Positions 1 to 8,023 of a DNA stretch of 64,000 bases are shown here, piece after piece; within the stretch, counting starts at the first letter, position 1, and every line of letters begins with the position of its first letter. This stretch comes from Acinetobacter sp. Marseille-Q1618 (GTDB taxonomy: Bacteria > Pseudomonadota > Gammaproteobacteria > Pseudomonadales > Moraxellaceae): the NCBI RefSeq assembly GCF_902809855.1, contig NZ_CADDWJ010000004.1, positions 1 to 64,000 on the forward strand, written 5' to 3'. A program made the position numbers and the translations under genes. The notes below the pieces were generated by a model. That model did not search any database, was not told the DNA's origin, and saw only the letters and a program-made list of their open reading frames with translations.

Positions 1-2
1 CA

Positions 3-197
3 GGTTTACAAGCAATGAGTCTGCCTAAAGAGAACACCTTTGCCTTCCAGGATAAAATGCTTAATTTCTATAAGACCAATGATGCTTCTTCAATTATGGA
101 GTTTATGGTGAATTGTTACCCTGAAATTAACCAAATACGGAAAACTGCTGTAAGTTATGAAAAAAACAATTATGTAGATGCATCAAGATCGTTCTAA
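3..197 (+). CDS. C-terminal part of an unidentified protein, cut by the window edge
   Basis: The frame is open from base 3 through an ATG at 15 to a stop at 195-197. The ATG has no clear ribosome binding site and the frame runs on to the left edge, so this is probably the tail of a longer protein. The visible 60 residues are hydrophilic, have no membrane segment and match no family I recognise. It lies upstream of the Dot/Icm operon on the same strand, separated from it by a 230-base gap with hairpins, so it may end the preceding transcription unit. Confidence 0.5.
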   Translation, partial: GLQAMSLPKENTFAFQDKMLNFYKTNDASSIMEFMVNCYPEINQIRKTAVSYEKNNYVDASRSF

Positions 198-426
198 TTA
201 ACCATTAATTTAATGGTCTAATGAGATTTTGTGATCTCACCCCCTCTTAAAAGAGGGGAGGATGTCAGCTCATTGGATAAATACTTGGAAAACGAAAAAA
301 AGTTAACAATTTAAAAAAAAGATATTGCGAATTTTTAAAAATACTAAGACAATATACACGTATAGCTACTGTCACTTGATGTGCAGTATTAACTAAAGCT
401 CAGTCTTAATGACGAGAAGATAAAAG
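198..426 (+). promoter_or_regulatory. Intergenic leader with three consecutive hairpins before the Dot/Icm operon
   Basis: Three short inverted repeats follow one another: ACCATTA/TAATGGT near 201-217, TGAGAT/ATCTCA near 222-239, and CCCCTCTT/AAGAGGGG at 241-258. None is followed by a good T-run, so termination is uncertain. The remaining AT-rich 150 bases probably hold the promoter of dotJ. No gene is visible here. Confidence 0.4.
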
Positions 427-717
427 ATGAAAGATACAGAAGAAAAAAACTTGAGTCGGAAGTTTGTAGATATTTACAGTACGTGGGGCAATCCACACAA
501 TCCGTACAATGTAGATAACCAAACATTAGTTTTCTATCGAAAAATTCTTGATAACGTTCTTAAAGTCATCCTTGTCATTATTGTCGTACTAGCATTAGTT
601 GTTTTTGGTATGTGTATCTATATGGCTATTAATCCTGATTTCAATGTATTTGTCTTCGATGACGGATCTTCTGCACCATGTATATATGAACCTTTAACTG
701 GAAAGTTTAGACAATAA
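427..717 (+). CDS. dotJ: DotJ/IcmM-like inner-membrane protein of a type IVB secretion system
   Basis: This 96-residue protein has one membrane helix at about residues 47-71 and a short hydrophilic tail. In Legionella the small one-helix protein DotJ (IcmM) sits directly upstream of its larger relative DotI and matches in size, topology and position. The assignment therefore rests mainly on gene order, because the sequence itself is weakly diagnostic. DotJ is thought to form a complex with DotI in the inner membrane. It is 18 bases upstream of dotI and starts an apparently continuous operon. Confidence 0.65.
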   Translation: MKDTEEKNLSRKFVDIYSTWGNPHNPYNVDNQTLVFYRKILDNVLKVILVIIVVLALVVFGMCIYMAINPDFNVFVFDDGSSAPCIYEPLTGKFRQ

Positions 718-735
718 ATAATAGGGCTTTAGATA

Positions 736-1440
736 ATGTCGCAAAAGAAATCAGATCAAAACCCGAATCAAGCTCAACAACAAACACGTTATATCAATAG
801 TGGACTTGTTGAAGTCAGTCGAAACAATGCTGAATTAAGAAATGTCATTAACAAACAACGTATGTGGATTGGGGGTGGTTTACTTGTCATTATATTTTTG
901 ATTGTAGCTATCATTATTTTAAGTGGTATTTTAGCTAAAATGCCGAAAACTGAAGCATTTCAAACGATTGATAATAGCGTGATTTGTAAGTTAAATCCCA
1001 ATGAAAATCCAACCTTTACAGATACAAATATTGCTGAATTTGCTAAAGAAGCTGTCCTTAATGCTTATGCTATTGATTATCAAAATGCGGATAACTCTAC
1101 AACCGATGTTTTGCGTAGATATTTTACAGATCGAGGACGTTCAAGCTTCATCACCTCTTTAAATCAATCAGGTTTAATTGATCAAATTAAGCAAAATTAT
1201 TTAGTACTTCGTACTTCTGCAGCTCGTACTCCAGAAGTTACGAATAATAAAGGAATCGACAATTTAGGCAATCGTTTCTGGATTGTTCAAGTGCCGATTC
1301 GCATGGAATATTTTAACGGTAAAAGTTCACCTGCTGACTCTAGAAATTATCTCGCTGAAATCCGTGTTGAAGTTACTCCACGTGACGTTTATAACCCGAA
1401 AGGTTTTGGTGTGAGCAGCATTATTCTTAGAACTAATTAA
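736..1440 (+). CDS. dotI: DotI/IcmL/TraM inner-membrane component of the type IVB secretion system
   Basis: A 234-residue bitopic protein: a cytosolic N-terminus with the segment SGLVEVSRNNAELRN, one membrane helix at about residues 46-68, then a periplasmic domain of the DotI/IcmL/TraM type ending in a beta-rich region. Size and layout fit the family (about 210-230 residues). Known homologues are TraM of IncI plasmids and IcmL of Legionella. The spacing to dotH is tight, which supports one operon. I see no odd feature. Confidence 0.85.
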   Translation: MSQKKSDQNPNQAQQQTRYINSGLVEVSRNNAELRNVINKQRMWIGGGLLVIIFLIVAIIILSGILAKMPKTEAFQTIDNSVICKLNPNENPTFTDTNIAEFAKEAVLNAYAIDYQNADNSTTDVLRRYFTDRGRSSFITSLNQSGLIDQIKQNYLVLRTSAARTPEVTNNKGIDNLGNRFWIVQVPIRMEYFNGKSSPADSRNYLAEIRVEVTPRDVYNPKGFGVSSIILRTN

Positions 1441-1455
1441 TATAGGGTGGATGCC

Positions 1456-2595
1456 ATGATGCAAAAACTTCGACTTCATACACTAGCTGTAATATGTTCT
1501 TCTGCCTTTTTAGGTTCAGCTTACGCAGCAGATCAACAACAACCGCAGCAGCCTCAACAGCAACCACAGCAGCCTCAACAGCAACCACAGCAGCAGCCTC
1601 AACAAGATCAATATGTTGGTCAGCCTCCACCCAACACCATTGATTTAGGTGGAATACAAACCTTTGGTAATTCGTTTCCACCTCCAATGAATGTCAATCG
1701 GACTAAAGATGATATTGTTGCCGAAGCAATTGGCATGGCATTAACACCAGAACAGGTTCGTAACTTAAAAAATTTGTTTTTACAACAAGAACGTGATGCT
1801 TCAACTCCATATTCATTTACTGCTAGACCGATTGTTCGTTCAATACCTGTAGATTTAAGTCCTGCTGCTCAGCCTCCAGTTCTTCGACTGTCTAAAGGAA
1901 TGATGAGTAGTATTGTATTTTCAGACTTAAGTGGTAATGCATGGGAAATTGAAGACGTGGTTGTAGATGAAAATCTATTTTTTAAAACACCGCCTAAACA
2001 GCAAGTAGAGACGATTCAGACACAAGATCAAAATTATCAAAGTCCAAATGGGCAAAATAATCAGAATGGTCGAAATAACCAAAATACACCACAACAAATA
2101 ACAACTGTGAAAGGAACTAATATCCTTTCATTGACGCCTTTGACTGCGACAGCGTATGGGAATGTCGTTGTAACACTCAAAGGGCTTTCCACACCTGTAA
2201 TTTTTATTCTGTCTACAGGTCAAAATGAAGTTGATATGCGAATTGATGCACGTTTATCTGGTCGCAGCCCTACACCGTCAAATTCAGCACTTCGAGCGAA
2301 TTTGAATAGCTTAGGCGGTGGGATCATGGGCAATATTGATATTCAAACTTTATCATTTTTAGACGGAACACCGCCACCAGAAGCAGAACGAGTTCGATCA
2401 ACGGATCCTACAGTTGAGGCTTGGATGTATAACGGTCAATACATTATTCGTACAAGAGATACTGTTTTATATCCAAGCTACAAAACAACGGCACGTTCAA
2501 GTTCGGGGACAGGAATATTTATTTATCCAGATCCGATCAATCAAATCACTGTTAGTCGAAATAACGGTACTGCTACCGTTTATTTCAATAACTAA
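1456..2595 (+). CDS. dotH: DotH/IcmK/TraN outer-membrane core protein
   Basis: This is an exported protein of about 379 residues with a signal peptide (LAVICSSAFLGSAYA then A). I prefer the ATG at 1456, behind AGGGTGG at 1444-1450, over the in-frame GTG at 1447. After the signal comes a Gln/Pro-rich stretch of about 35 residues built on QQPQQ repeats, then the conserved DotH region with the segment ALTPEQVRNLKNLF and a beta-rich C-terminus. DotH/IcmK forms the outer-membrane ring of type IVB systems with DotC, DotD and DotG. A second Asn/Gln-rich linker lies near residues 195-215. Gene order dotI-dotH-dotG supports the call. Confidence 0.85.
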   Translation: MMQKLRLHTLAVICSSAFLGSAYAADQQQPQQPQQQPQQPQQQPQQQPQQDQYVGQPPPNTIDLGGIQTFGNSFPPPMNVNRTKDDIVAEAIGMALTPEQVRNLKNLFLQQERDASTPYSFTARPIVRSIPVDLSPAAQPPVLRLSKGMMSSIVFSDLSGNAWEIEDVVVDENLFFKTPPKQQVETIQTQDQNYQSPNGQNNQNGRNNQNTPQQITTVKGTNILSLTPLTATAYGNVVVTLKGLSTPVIFILSTGQNEVDMRIDARLSGRSPTPSNSALRANLNSLGGGIMGNIDIQTLSFLDGTPPPEAERVRSTDPTVEAWMYNGQYIIRTRDTVLYPSYKTTARSSSGTGIFIYPDPINQITVSRNNGTATVYFNN

Positions 2596-2607
2596 TCAAG
2601 GTGCATT

Positions 2608-4176
2608 ATGACTCAAAATAATCAAAATGCTCAGTCAGATGTACCTAATTCTAGTTTAGGTCAAGATGCAACTGACACTGTACAAGATACAGACGCGAAT
2701 CAAAACCAGGATATTCATAATCCTTTATCTGGAGGCGAGGATTATAGTGATGTAACTCGTAATAATGCAGATACTCGGGTCAAACAAGGCATACTCGATA
2801 AGTTTAAATATCAGTGGAATGAAAATGGTATTTTCAGAATTGGTATAATTATCGTTTCAGCAATAACCTTGTTAATTTTATTTGGTATATTCAAATTGTT
2901 CTTTGGTGGTAATGATGCACCTGAACAAGTTGGTAATATAAAGATGGATACGCCTGAAACTTCAGCTAAGCAAGCAGAAGAAGTAACACCAGAACAATAT
3001 CAATACATACGTCAACAAGAAGCTATTTTGGCACAAGAGGCTCAAGCCAGAGGTGAAAGTTTTACACCACGTAATTTAGTCATTCGCCAAAGTGATGCAC
3101 AAGGTCAAGCTGTTTTGCCTTCAACGACAAATGCTGCTACTGGACTGACTCAAGATCAAGTTAATGCTGCATTGTTCAATAATACAGCTAATTTGGTTAA
3201 CAATAATCAACCACAAAGTTATACGCCAAATGCTGAAGCGAACTCGAATGTACAACAACCGCAATATATCCCTGTAGATAATACGCCTGATTATGCAGCA
3301 CCGATAGCCAACCAATATGTGCAAAATAATAACGATTTTGCAGGGTGGTATGAGCAAGAGTCACAACGTCAAAAGACTGAAAATGAACAAGCTCAAACAA
3401 CATTGTATGGCTTTGTTGATAAGCAAATACAACGTCTGAATGGAGCTGAAAAGAAGAATTCTGAAAAGAATGGTTTTACATTGACTAGCTATGCTCCACC
3501 TGCCAATTCCACAAACGGTCAATACTCAGGGAATGGACAAAATACCGACTATGGAAATTCGGCAGTCCTTATGAATAATAACAATGGTCAATATTCTGGA
3601 AACGGACAAAATACTGCCAATGGTCAAGGGGAAATTTTAGTCGCAGCAGGAACCCGATTAACGGCTCGTTTACTTAATGAAGTCAACACGGATGAGGGTG
3701 ATCAAGTATTTGCTCAAATCACTTCTGGAAAATTCAAAGGTCGTAAAGTCATCGGGAACGTGCGTAAAACACAAGACAATATTCAATTTAATTTTAGACG
3801 AGTTCTATCCGATGGTAAAAATCTAGAATTTGCGATGGATGGTGTAGGTCAAACGCTTCAAGGATCGTTTGGGATGGCTACAAAAATTGATCGTCACATT
3901 ATCAAAAATTCAACTGCAATGATTGCTTCTTCTGCTGCTAAAGGTTATGGAAAAGCGTATGAAAACAGTATAGGTAGCACTACATATACCAATAATTCAA
4001 CGATAGTTAATCAAGAAGATCCATCAAATAAGCGAATTGCAGGAAATATTGTGGGTCAACTGGGTAATGATTTTGGTCAAAAAATTGAAACTATTTATGG
4101 AAATAAACCGACTACTTATAGAACACCTGTGGGTACGGTTTTCTACATATTTATCAACCAAGACATTAGACAATAA
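2608..4176 (+). CDS. dotG: DotG/IcmE/TraO channel protein, short form
   Basis: A 522-residue protein with a cytosolic N-terminus, one membrane helix at about residues 73-93, a long Gln/Asn-rich periplasmic linker, and a C-terminal VirB10/TrbI-like domain starting near residue 345 (ILVAAGTRLTARLLNEVNTD). This domain spans the envelope as the central channel with DotH and DotF. Legionella DotG is about twice as long because of pentapeptide-type repeats, which are absent here, so the protein resembles the plasmid TraO form. The linker carries the 10-residue unit NGQYSGNGQN twice, about 29 residues apart, a sign of internal duplication. The gene is 12 bases after dotH. Confidence 0.85.
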   Translation: MTQNNQNAQSDVPNSSLGQDATDTVQDTDANQNQDIHNPLSGGEDYSDVTRNNADTRVKQGILDKFKYQWNENGIFRIGIIIVSAITLLILFGIFKLFFGGNDAPEQVGNIKMDTPETSAKQAEEVTPEQYQYIRQQEAILAQEAQARGESFTPRNLVIRQSDAQGQAVLPSTTNAATGLTQDQVNAALFNNTANLVNNNQPQSYTPNAEANSNVQQPQYIPVDNTPDYAAPIANQYVQNNNDFAGWYEQESQRQKTENEQAQTTLYGFVDKQIQRLNGAEKKNSEKNGFTLTSYAPPANSTNGQYSGNGQNTDYGNSAVLMNNNNGQYSGNGQNTANGQGEILVAAGTRLTARLLNEVNTDEGDQVFAQITSGKFKGRKVIGNVRKTQDNIQFNFRRVLSDGKNLEFAMDGVGQTLQGSFGMATKIDRHIIKNSTAMIASSAAKGYGKAYENSIGSTTYTNNSTIVNQEDPSNKRIAGNIVGQLGNDFGQKIETIYGNKPTTYRTPVGTVFYIFINQDIRQ

Positions 4177-4196
4177 CAAAATTTGGAGTATTCAAA

Positions 4197-5060
4197 ATGG
4201 CTGACAATCAAGATATCCAGTTCGATGAAGAAGTTTATGAAGGTGAAAATAATGCTCCTGAAAAATCTTCTAAAGATAAATATATTATTATTGGTGCGAT
4301 TGTTGTAGCACTCATAGTATGTGTTGTGATGTTTATGGCAAAACGTTCAAAGAATAAACCTGCTGATACAGAGGTTGTCGTGGAACAAGTTGCTCAACAA
4401 CCAGTTCAACCAGTTCAACCTTATACAGATCCGAACCAATTACAGACGTTACAGCAACCACTTCAACCTACCCAAATGATTGATGTACCGACAAACATGC
4501 CGAAATCGACTGATCCAGTGTCAGGCAAAATTACAATCAAAGATTCAACAGGTCGTGATGTGGATCCGTACACTTACGAAGGTCAACAAGTCATTGTTCA
4601 ACATAATGCAGCAAATGGCTTACAACCGATCTATGTACCGAATACTCCTGCACCTGTGAACCCTAATTCACCAGTTGGTCAGGCTCAATTAGCACAACAA
4701 GCGACAAACAATCAACTGAATCAAGTAGAAGCTGAAAATTCACGTTTGAAGGCACAAATTAATAGTTTACGTGATGTAGCTCAGCGTCAGCACATCACCA
4801 TTGGTCAGTTGCAAACATTAATTAAGAATACACGTGCAAATCAAGGATCAAATATTGTCACGCTACGCTCTACTAAATCAGGTGTAAGTGTTAATAAGGC
4901 ACTTCCTCAAGGTTATGAAGTCGTGGCAACTGTAGGTAATCGTGTTTGGCTCAGTGATGGTCGTGATACAACCTCATACGCAATAGGTCAAAAATTACCA
5001 ACGGGCTACAGCGTACTTGATGTGAATGAAACTGCGGGCGAAGTTTCATTTAGCAAGTAA
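4197..5060 (+). CDS. dotF: DotF/IcmG/TraP-like inner-membrane protein
   Basis: A 287-residue bitopic protein with one membrane helix at about residues 29-50, a proline/glutamine-rich periplasmic stretch, a coiled-coil segment at about residues 176-212 (NQLNQVEAENSRLKAQ) and a small C-terminal domain. Legionella DotF (IcmG, 269 residues) has the same plan and position between dotG and dotE. DotF links the inner-membrane part to the core complex. A GGAG ribosome binding site stands 9 bases before the ATG. Identification is by topology and gene order more than by motifs. Confidence 0.75.
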   Translation: MADNQDIQFDEEVYEGENNAPEKSSKDKYIIIGAIVVALIVCVVMFMAKRSKNKPADTEVVVEQVAQQPVQPVQPYTDPNQLQTLQQPLQPTQMIDVPTNMPKSTDPVSGKITIKDSTGRDVDPYTYEGQQVIVQHNAANGLQPIYVPNTPAPVNPNSPVGQAQLAQQATNNQLNQVEAENSRLKAQINSLRDVAQRQHITIGQLQTLIKNTRANQGSNIVTLRSTKSGVSVNKALPQGYEVVATVGNRVWLSDGRDTTSYAIGQKLPTGYSVLDVNETAGEVSFSK

Positions 5061-5074
5061 ATTAGGGGTATGGC

Positions 5075-5653
5075 ATGGATTTTATTCAAGTTCTACAAAA
5101 TTCTGGCACTTTGATTGTAGCATCAATCACTATTGCTCGATATCTGTGCGTAGTTTTGGGATTTATTGTATTTGTTCGAGCGATCTTGGACATGATTGCT
5201 GTAAGTGATCCAGTCAATGCCACTCGTTTTATGACAACAGTGAGACGACCTTCGGCTTCTGGTGTGGTTGTGAAGTTGATTATTGCCATGTTGCTTGTGC
5301 AACTTGGTTTAAATTTGCAACTGGTCGATGTTATGGGCAGTTTACTGAATGATACTCGCCCAAATGCTGTGACTTATTATGATTATTCACAGACTGTAGG
5401 TAATTCTTATACAGCAGAATTATCACTCACAATTTTAGTCGTCATTGGTATATGTCAGTTAGTGGGCATCATGGCAATGATTAAAGGATTATTAATCTGG
5501 AGAGACAATAGTGACGGTATAGGTAAATCATCTAATGCTCAGGGCTTTGTCTATATTCTAGGAGGAATGCTTTCATACAAAATAGAAGATGTACATGCGT
5601 TAGTAGCAACTATTTTTGGGCTTGATTTTTTCAAAATTATCGGTCTGAGCTAA
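5075..5653 (+). CDS. dotE: DotE/IcmC/TraQ-like polytopic membrane protein
   Basis: A 192-residue protein with about four hydrophobic segments (near residues 10-40, 68-95, 123-150 and 160-185). Length and topology match IcmC (DotE) of Legionella, and the gene lies where icmC lies, between icmG and icmD. The role within the inner-membrane complex is not known in detail. It follows dotF by 14 bases with an AGGGG ribosome binding site. No unusual residues are seen. Confidence 0.75.
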   Translation: MDFIQVLQNSGTLIVASITIARYLCVVLGFIVFVRAILDMIAVSDPVNATRFMTTVRRPSASGVVVKLIIAMLLVQLGLNLQLVDVMGSLLNDTRPNAVTYYDYSQTVGNSYTAELSLTILVVIGICQLVGIMAMIKGLLIWRDNSDGIGKSSNAQGFVYILGGMLSYKIEDVHALVATIFGLDFFKIIGLS

Positions 5654-5691
5654 AACATCAGTTGGTTGACCACTGATTCAATTAAACCACT

Positions 5692-5708
5692 GTTTTACTG
5701 AGTAAAAC
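5692..5708 (+). promoter_or_regulatory. Short hairpin between dotE and dotP
   Basis: GTTTTAC-tga-GTAAAAC forms a 7-bp stem with a 3-base loop just before the dotP ribosome binding site. A second inverted repeat, ATCAGT/ACTGAT, lies just upstream near 5656-5676. There is no T-run, so mRNA processing or modulation of dotP translation is more likely than termination. Confidence 0.35.
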
Positions 5709-5736
5709 AATATAAATTAAACTAAGAGGCAAGATC

Positions 5737-6135
5737 ATGAAATTAAACACATTAAAAGATGTAATTTCAGAAAAATATATGAAAGCAGGTGCTTTCGCTA
5801 CAACCACTGTAATGAGTGTTCAGTCTTTTGCTGACACAGATAATATTCTAGGTGAGAGCAAGCGTGGTGCATCAAAAGCAGGTGATTCGATCGGTGACAT
5901 TAAAGATCGAGGTGTGAGTGGAATGAATACATTCATGGAAGTGATGCAGTATGTTTGTATCGTTGCAGCATTTCTATTTTTTGTATTGGCAGTTTTAGAT
6001 TTAACCAAGCTCAATAAGCAAGGTTCAGATGTTACACCAATGAAAATTTTAATCAAATTCATCGTTGCGGTTGTATTAGCAGGTGCAACTTACTTCTTCT
6101 GGTCTGCATCCAACTCAGCAGCAGGAAACGTGTAA
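5737..6135 (+). CDS. dotP: DotP/IcmD/TraR-like small membrane protein
   Basis: At 132 residues it has the same length as Legionella IcmD (DotP). An N-terminal signal-like segment ends near VQSFAD, followed by a soluble stretch and two membrane helices at about residues 67-90 and 103-126. Its position between dotE and dotN is the icmC-icmD-icmJ order. The function of this inner-membrane component is poorly understood. AGAGG lies upstream of the ATG. A perfect hairpin follows the stop codon. Confidence 0.75.
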   Translation: MKLNTLKDVISEKYMKAGAFATTTVMSVQSFADTDNILGESKRGASKAGDSIGDIKDRGVSGMNTFMEVMQYVCIVAAFLFFVLAVLDLTKLNKQGSDVTPMKILIKFIVAVVLAGATYFFWSASNSAAGNV

Positions 6136-6144
6136 AAGGAATAA

Positions 6145-6172
6145 GGTGTAAAGAGATCTGTCTCTTTACACC
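6145..6172 (+). promoter_or_regulatory. Perfect 12-bp hairpin between dotP and dotN
   Basis: GGTGTAAAGAGA and TCTCTTTACACC pair perfectly around the loop TCTG. No T-run follows, so it is not a classical terminator. It could stabilise the upstream mRNA end or reduce read-through into dotN. Confidence 0.5.
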
Positions 6173-6202
6173 AGATATTTAGATTGGAATGGAGAAGATG
6201 CA

Positions 6203-6952
6203 ATGAAAAATTTATATCTCGATTTAATTTCAGATGTAGAACAATACTTACATCCTCAAAATTCTGATCAATTGCTGTTTAAAGCATTTAATCATCGTTG
6301 TTATTTCTGTGATTTTCATGATGAAAAGTTTTTAGAAATTCATCACTTAGATGGTAATCACAGCAATAATAATGCTGAAAATTTAGTCCCTGCTTGTACT
6401 TTATGTCATCGAACCAAGCATTTAAGTTGGGTTTTAGCAGATAAAGCAGGATTTATGGGGATAAGCCATGATCTATCCCAAGTAAATCTTAATCATTTAC
6501 AACGATTTATTTTAATTTTATCACAACATCCAGACCACAAAATTAGAATGTACTTTGAAAATAGCAAATTGACCACACTCATTCAAAATATTGCTGCTGC
6601 CTTTTCAAGACCGAATGTTGATGAAAGTAAAATCATTGAAAGTGTGGAAATAGATTTTCCAAATGCGACTCAAGATGCTAAGGAGCAAATCATCATTGAT
6701 CGAAAAAATGCTGTTTATGTTCGTCAATCATTATCTTCAAATGATAGTCTTGAGCGAGTTGTGAATGCAATGAAATTGATCAAAGGCACTGGTCGTAGCT
6801 TTAATAAAGATTCATTTTTTCCTTTTGTTTTATTATTTAATGAGAATATTTTCAAAAAGGAACAAGTGGAATATTACTTATCTTTGGACGAATTTAATCC
6901 TGAACTTTGGACTAGATTGTACGAACATAAATTACTCAAAGAAATAGGGTAG
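6203..6952 (+). CDS. dotN: DotN/IcmJ/TraT homologue with an intact-looking HNH zinc motif
   Basis: A 249-residue cytosolic protein. Residues 33-73 form an HNH-like zinc module: C33-x2-C36, H47-H48, N60, C65-x2-C68, H69 and H73. DotN/IcmJ of Legionella carries the same Cys pairs and binds the C-terminal tail of the coupling ATPase DotL. From memory, the Legionella protein lacks the full set of catalytic His residues, whereas here the H-N-H triad seems complete. The C-terminal 150 residues are unrecognised and make this protein longer than IcmJ (about 208 residues). Gene position before dotO fits icmJ-icmB. A generic HNH endonuclease is the alternative, but the location argues for DotN. Confidence 0.7.
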   Translation: MKNLYLDLISDVEQYLHPQNSDQLLFKAFNHRCYFCDFHDEKFLEIHHLDGNHSNNNAENLVPACTLCHRTKHLSWVLADKAGFMGISHDLSQVNLNHLQRFILILSQHPDHKIRMYFENSKLTTLIQNIAAAFSRPNVDESKIIESVEIDFPNATQDAKEQIIIDRKNAVYVRQSLSSNDSLERVVNAMKLIKGTGRSFNKDSFFPFVLLFNENIFKKEQVEYYLSLDEFNPELWTRLYEHKLLKEIG

Positions 6953-6960
6953 GTGTCATT

Positions 6961-7995
6961 ATGGAAGAACAATTAAGACCTTATCTTTTTAGATACGATT
7001 CTGAAGTTATAGACAATTTTGAACTCAATTTATTAAGAATGTTGAATCTAGCTAATCTGGATTATTTACCTAAAGACTTGCTCAATTCACCAACTCGCAT
7101 AGATTTTGAAGATTATGAACTAGAAATTTCTGAGAATAGCTCCCCCCTGTTCTTAACTACATTCTCAAATAATGTAGTAGAAGCATTATCAAAAACTGCT
7201 TTGCCTTTTTTGGGAGATATTGAAAAACTAGATGATAAATATTTGAATCAAATGCATTCAATCCATAAATCTCAATTTTATGTCATTAAAATTAATCAGC
7301 AAGAGTTAAAGCCCAAGCAAAAGCGAAAATTGGCTTTTTTAGGTTTGAATACAGCTTTACCACTGATGTACGTGGGTGAAGAAATTGAAAAATTTAATCA
7401 ATTAGAATTGCTATACGAAATTGTGTTTCATGTAGAGTGTTGGTCATTTAAATACAATTTTGAAAATAGTAAGCGGAATATTTTGTCTATATTTGATCGT
7501 GAATTCATGAAACAACAAAATAAACTTGCCAATACATTGTTGCATGAAAATTTAGGATTATTTTCTTACCTTTTTAATCAAAGTTTACGTGAGCAATTTT
7601 TAGAGCAAATTGAACACTTACCTGAATATGAAGCTGCAATCCATGAGGCGAATATTGTCTCTAAACACGGTGATTTATTTTTTTATATTGGATACAACGA
7701 CCAGACCTTCAAAAATACATTTTTTGAGTTACTTGAACATAATTTACTGGCTACACCATCATCATTAAAGCAATATTTTGACTTAAATAGTGAATATCAA
7801 GCACTAGACATTAAGCATAAGTCGAACAATATCATGCCGTATATGTTGTTGTATTTTGCGGTTTTTAAACACGAAGCTTTAGATGATATCGCGCATTTAT
7901 TTTATCAAAATAGCAAAGTAGATCATCAATCTATACTGCAAAAAATTTGTTCAAAATTTGAAGAAGTAGCCCACTATCCGCATTTAACACACTAA
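6961..7995 (+). CDS. Unknown cytosolic protein inserted between dotN and dotO
   Basis: A 344-residue protein with no signal peptide, no membrane helix and no motif I recognise. It is rich in Leu, Phe, Asn and Glu and looks alpha-helical. It starts 8 bases after dotN behind a GGTAGGT sequence and ends 28 bases before dotO, so it is almost certainly co-transcribed with the secretion genes. Legionella has no gene here (icmJ is followed directly by icmB). Possible roles are an adaptor for DotN/DotL/DotO or a plasmid-specific accessory protein; nothing in the sequence decides between these. Confidence 0.7.
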   Translation: MEEQLRPYLFRYDSEVIDNFELNLLRMLNLANLDYLPKDLLNSPTRIDFEDYELEISENSSPLFLTTFSNNVVEALSKTALPFLGDIEKLDDKYLNQMHSIHKSQFYVIKINQQELKPKQKRKLAFLGLNTALPLMYVGEEIEKFNQLELLYEIVFHVECWSFKYNFENSKRNILSIFDREFMKQQNKLANTLLHENLGLFSYLFNQSLREQFLEQIEHLPEYEAAIHEANIVSKHGDLFFYIGYNDQTFKNTFFELLEHNLLATPSSLKQYFDLNSEYQALDIKHKSNNIMPYMLLYFAVFKHEALDDIAHLFYQNSKVDHQSILQKICSKFEEVAHYPHLTH

Positions 7996-8023
7996 TTAAC
8001 TTAGCCTTTATTCAGGTGAAATT

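Noticed and set aside
1540..1610. CAGCAGCCTCAACAG repeats taken as a possible CRISPR or satellite
   Set aside because: They are in-frame codons of a Gln/Pro linker in DotH without spacers.
1433..1687. Minus-strand 84-residue frame with Ala/Val-rich repeats
   Set aside because: It is the mirror of the Gln/Pro-rich codons of dotH and has no support as a gene.
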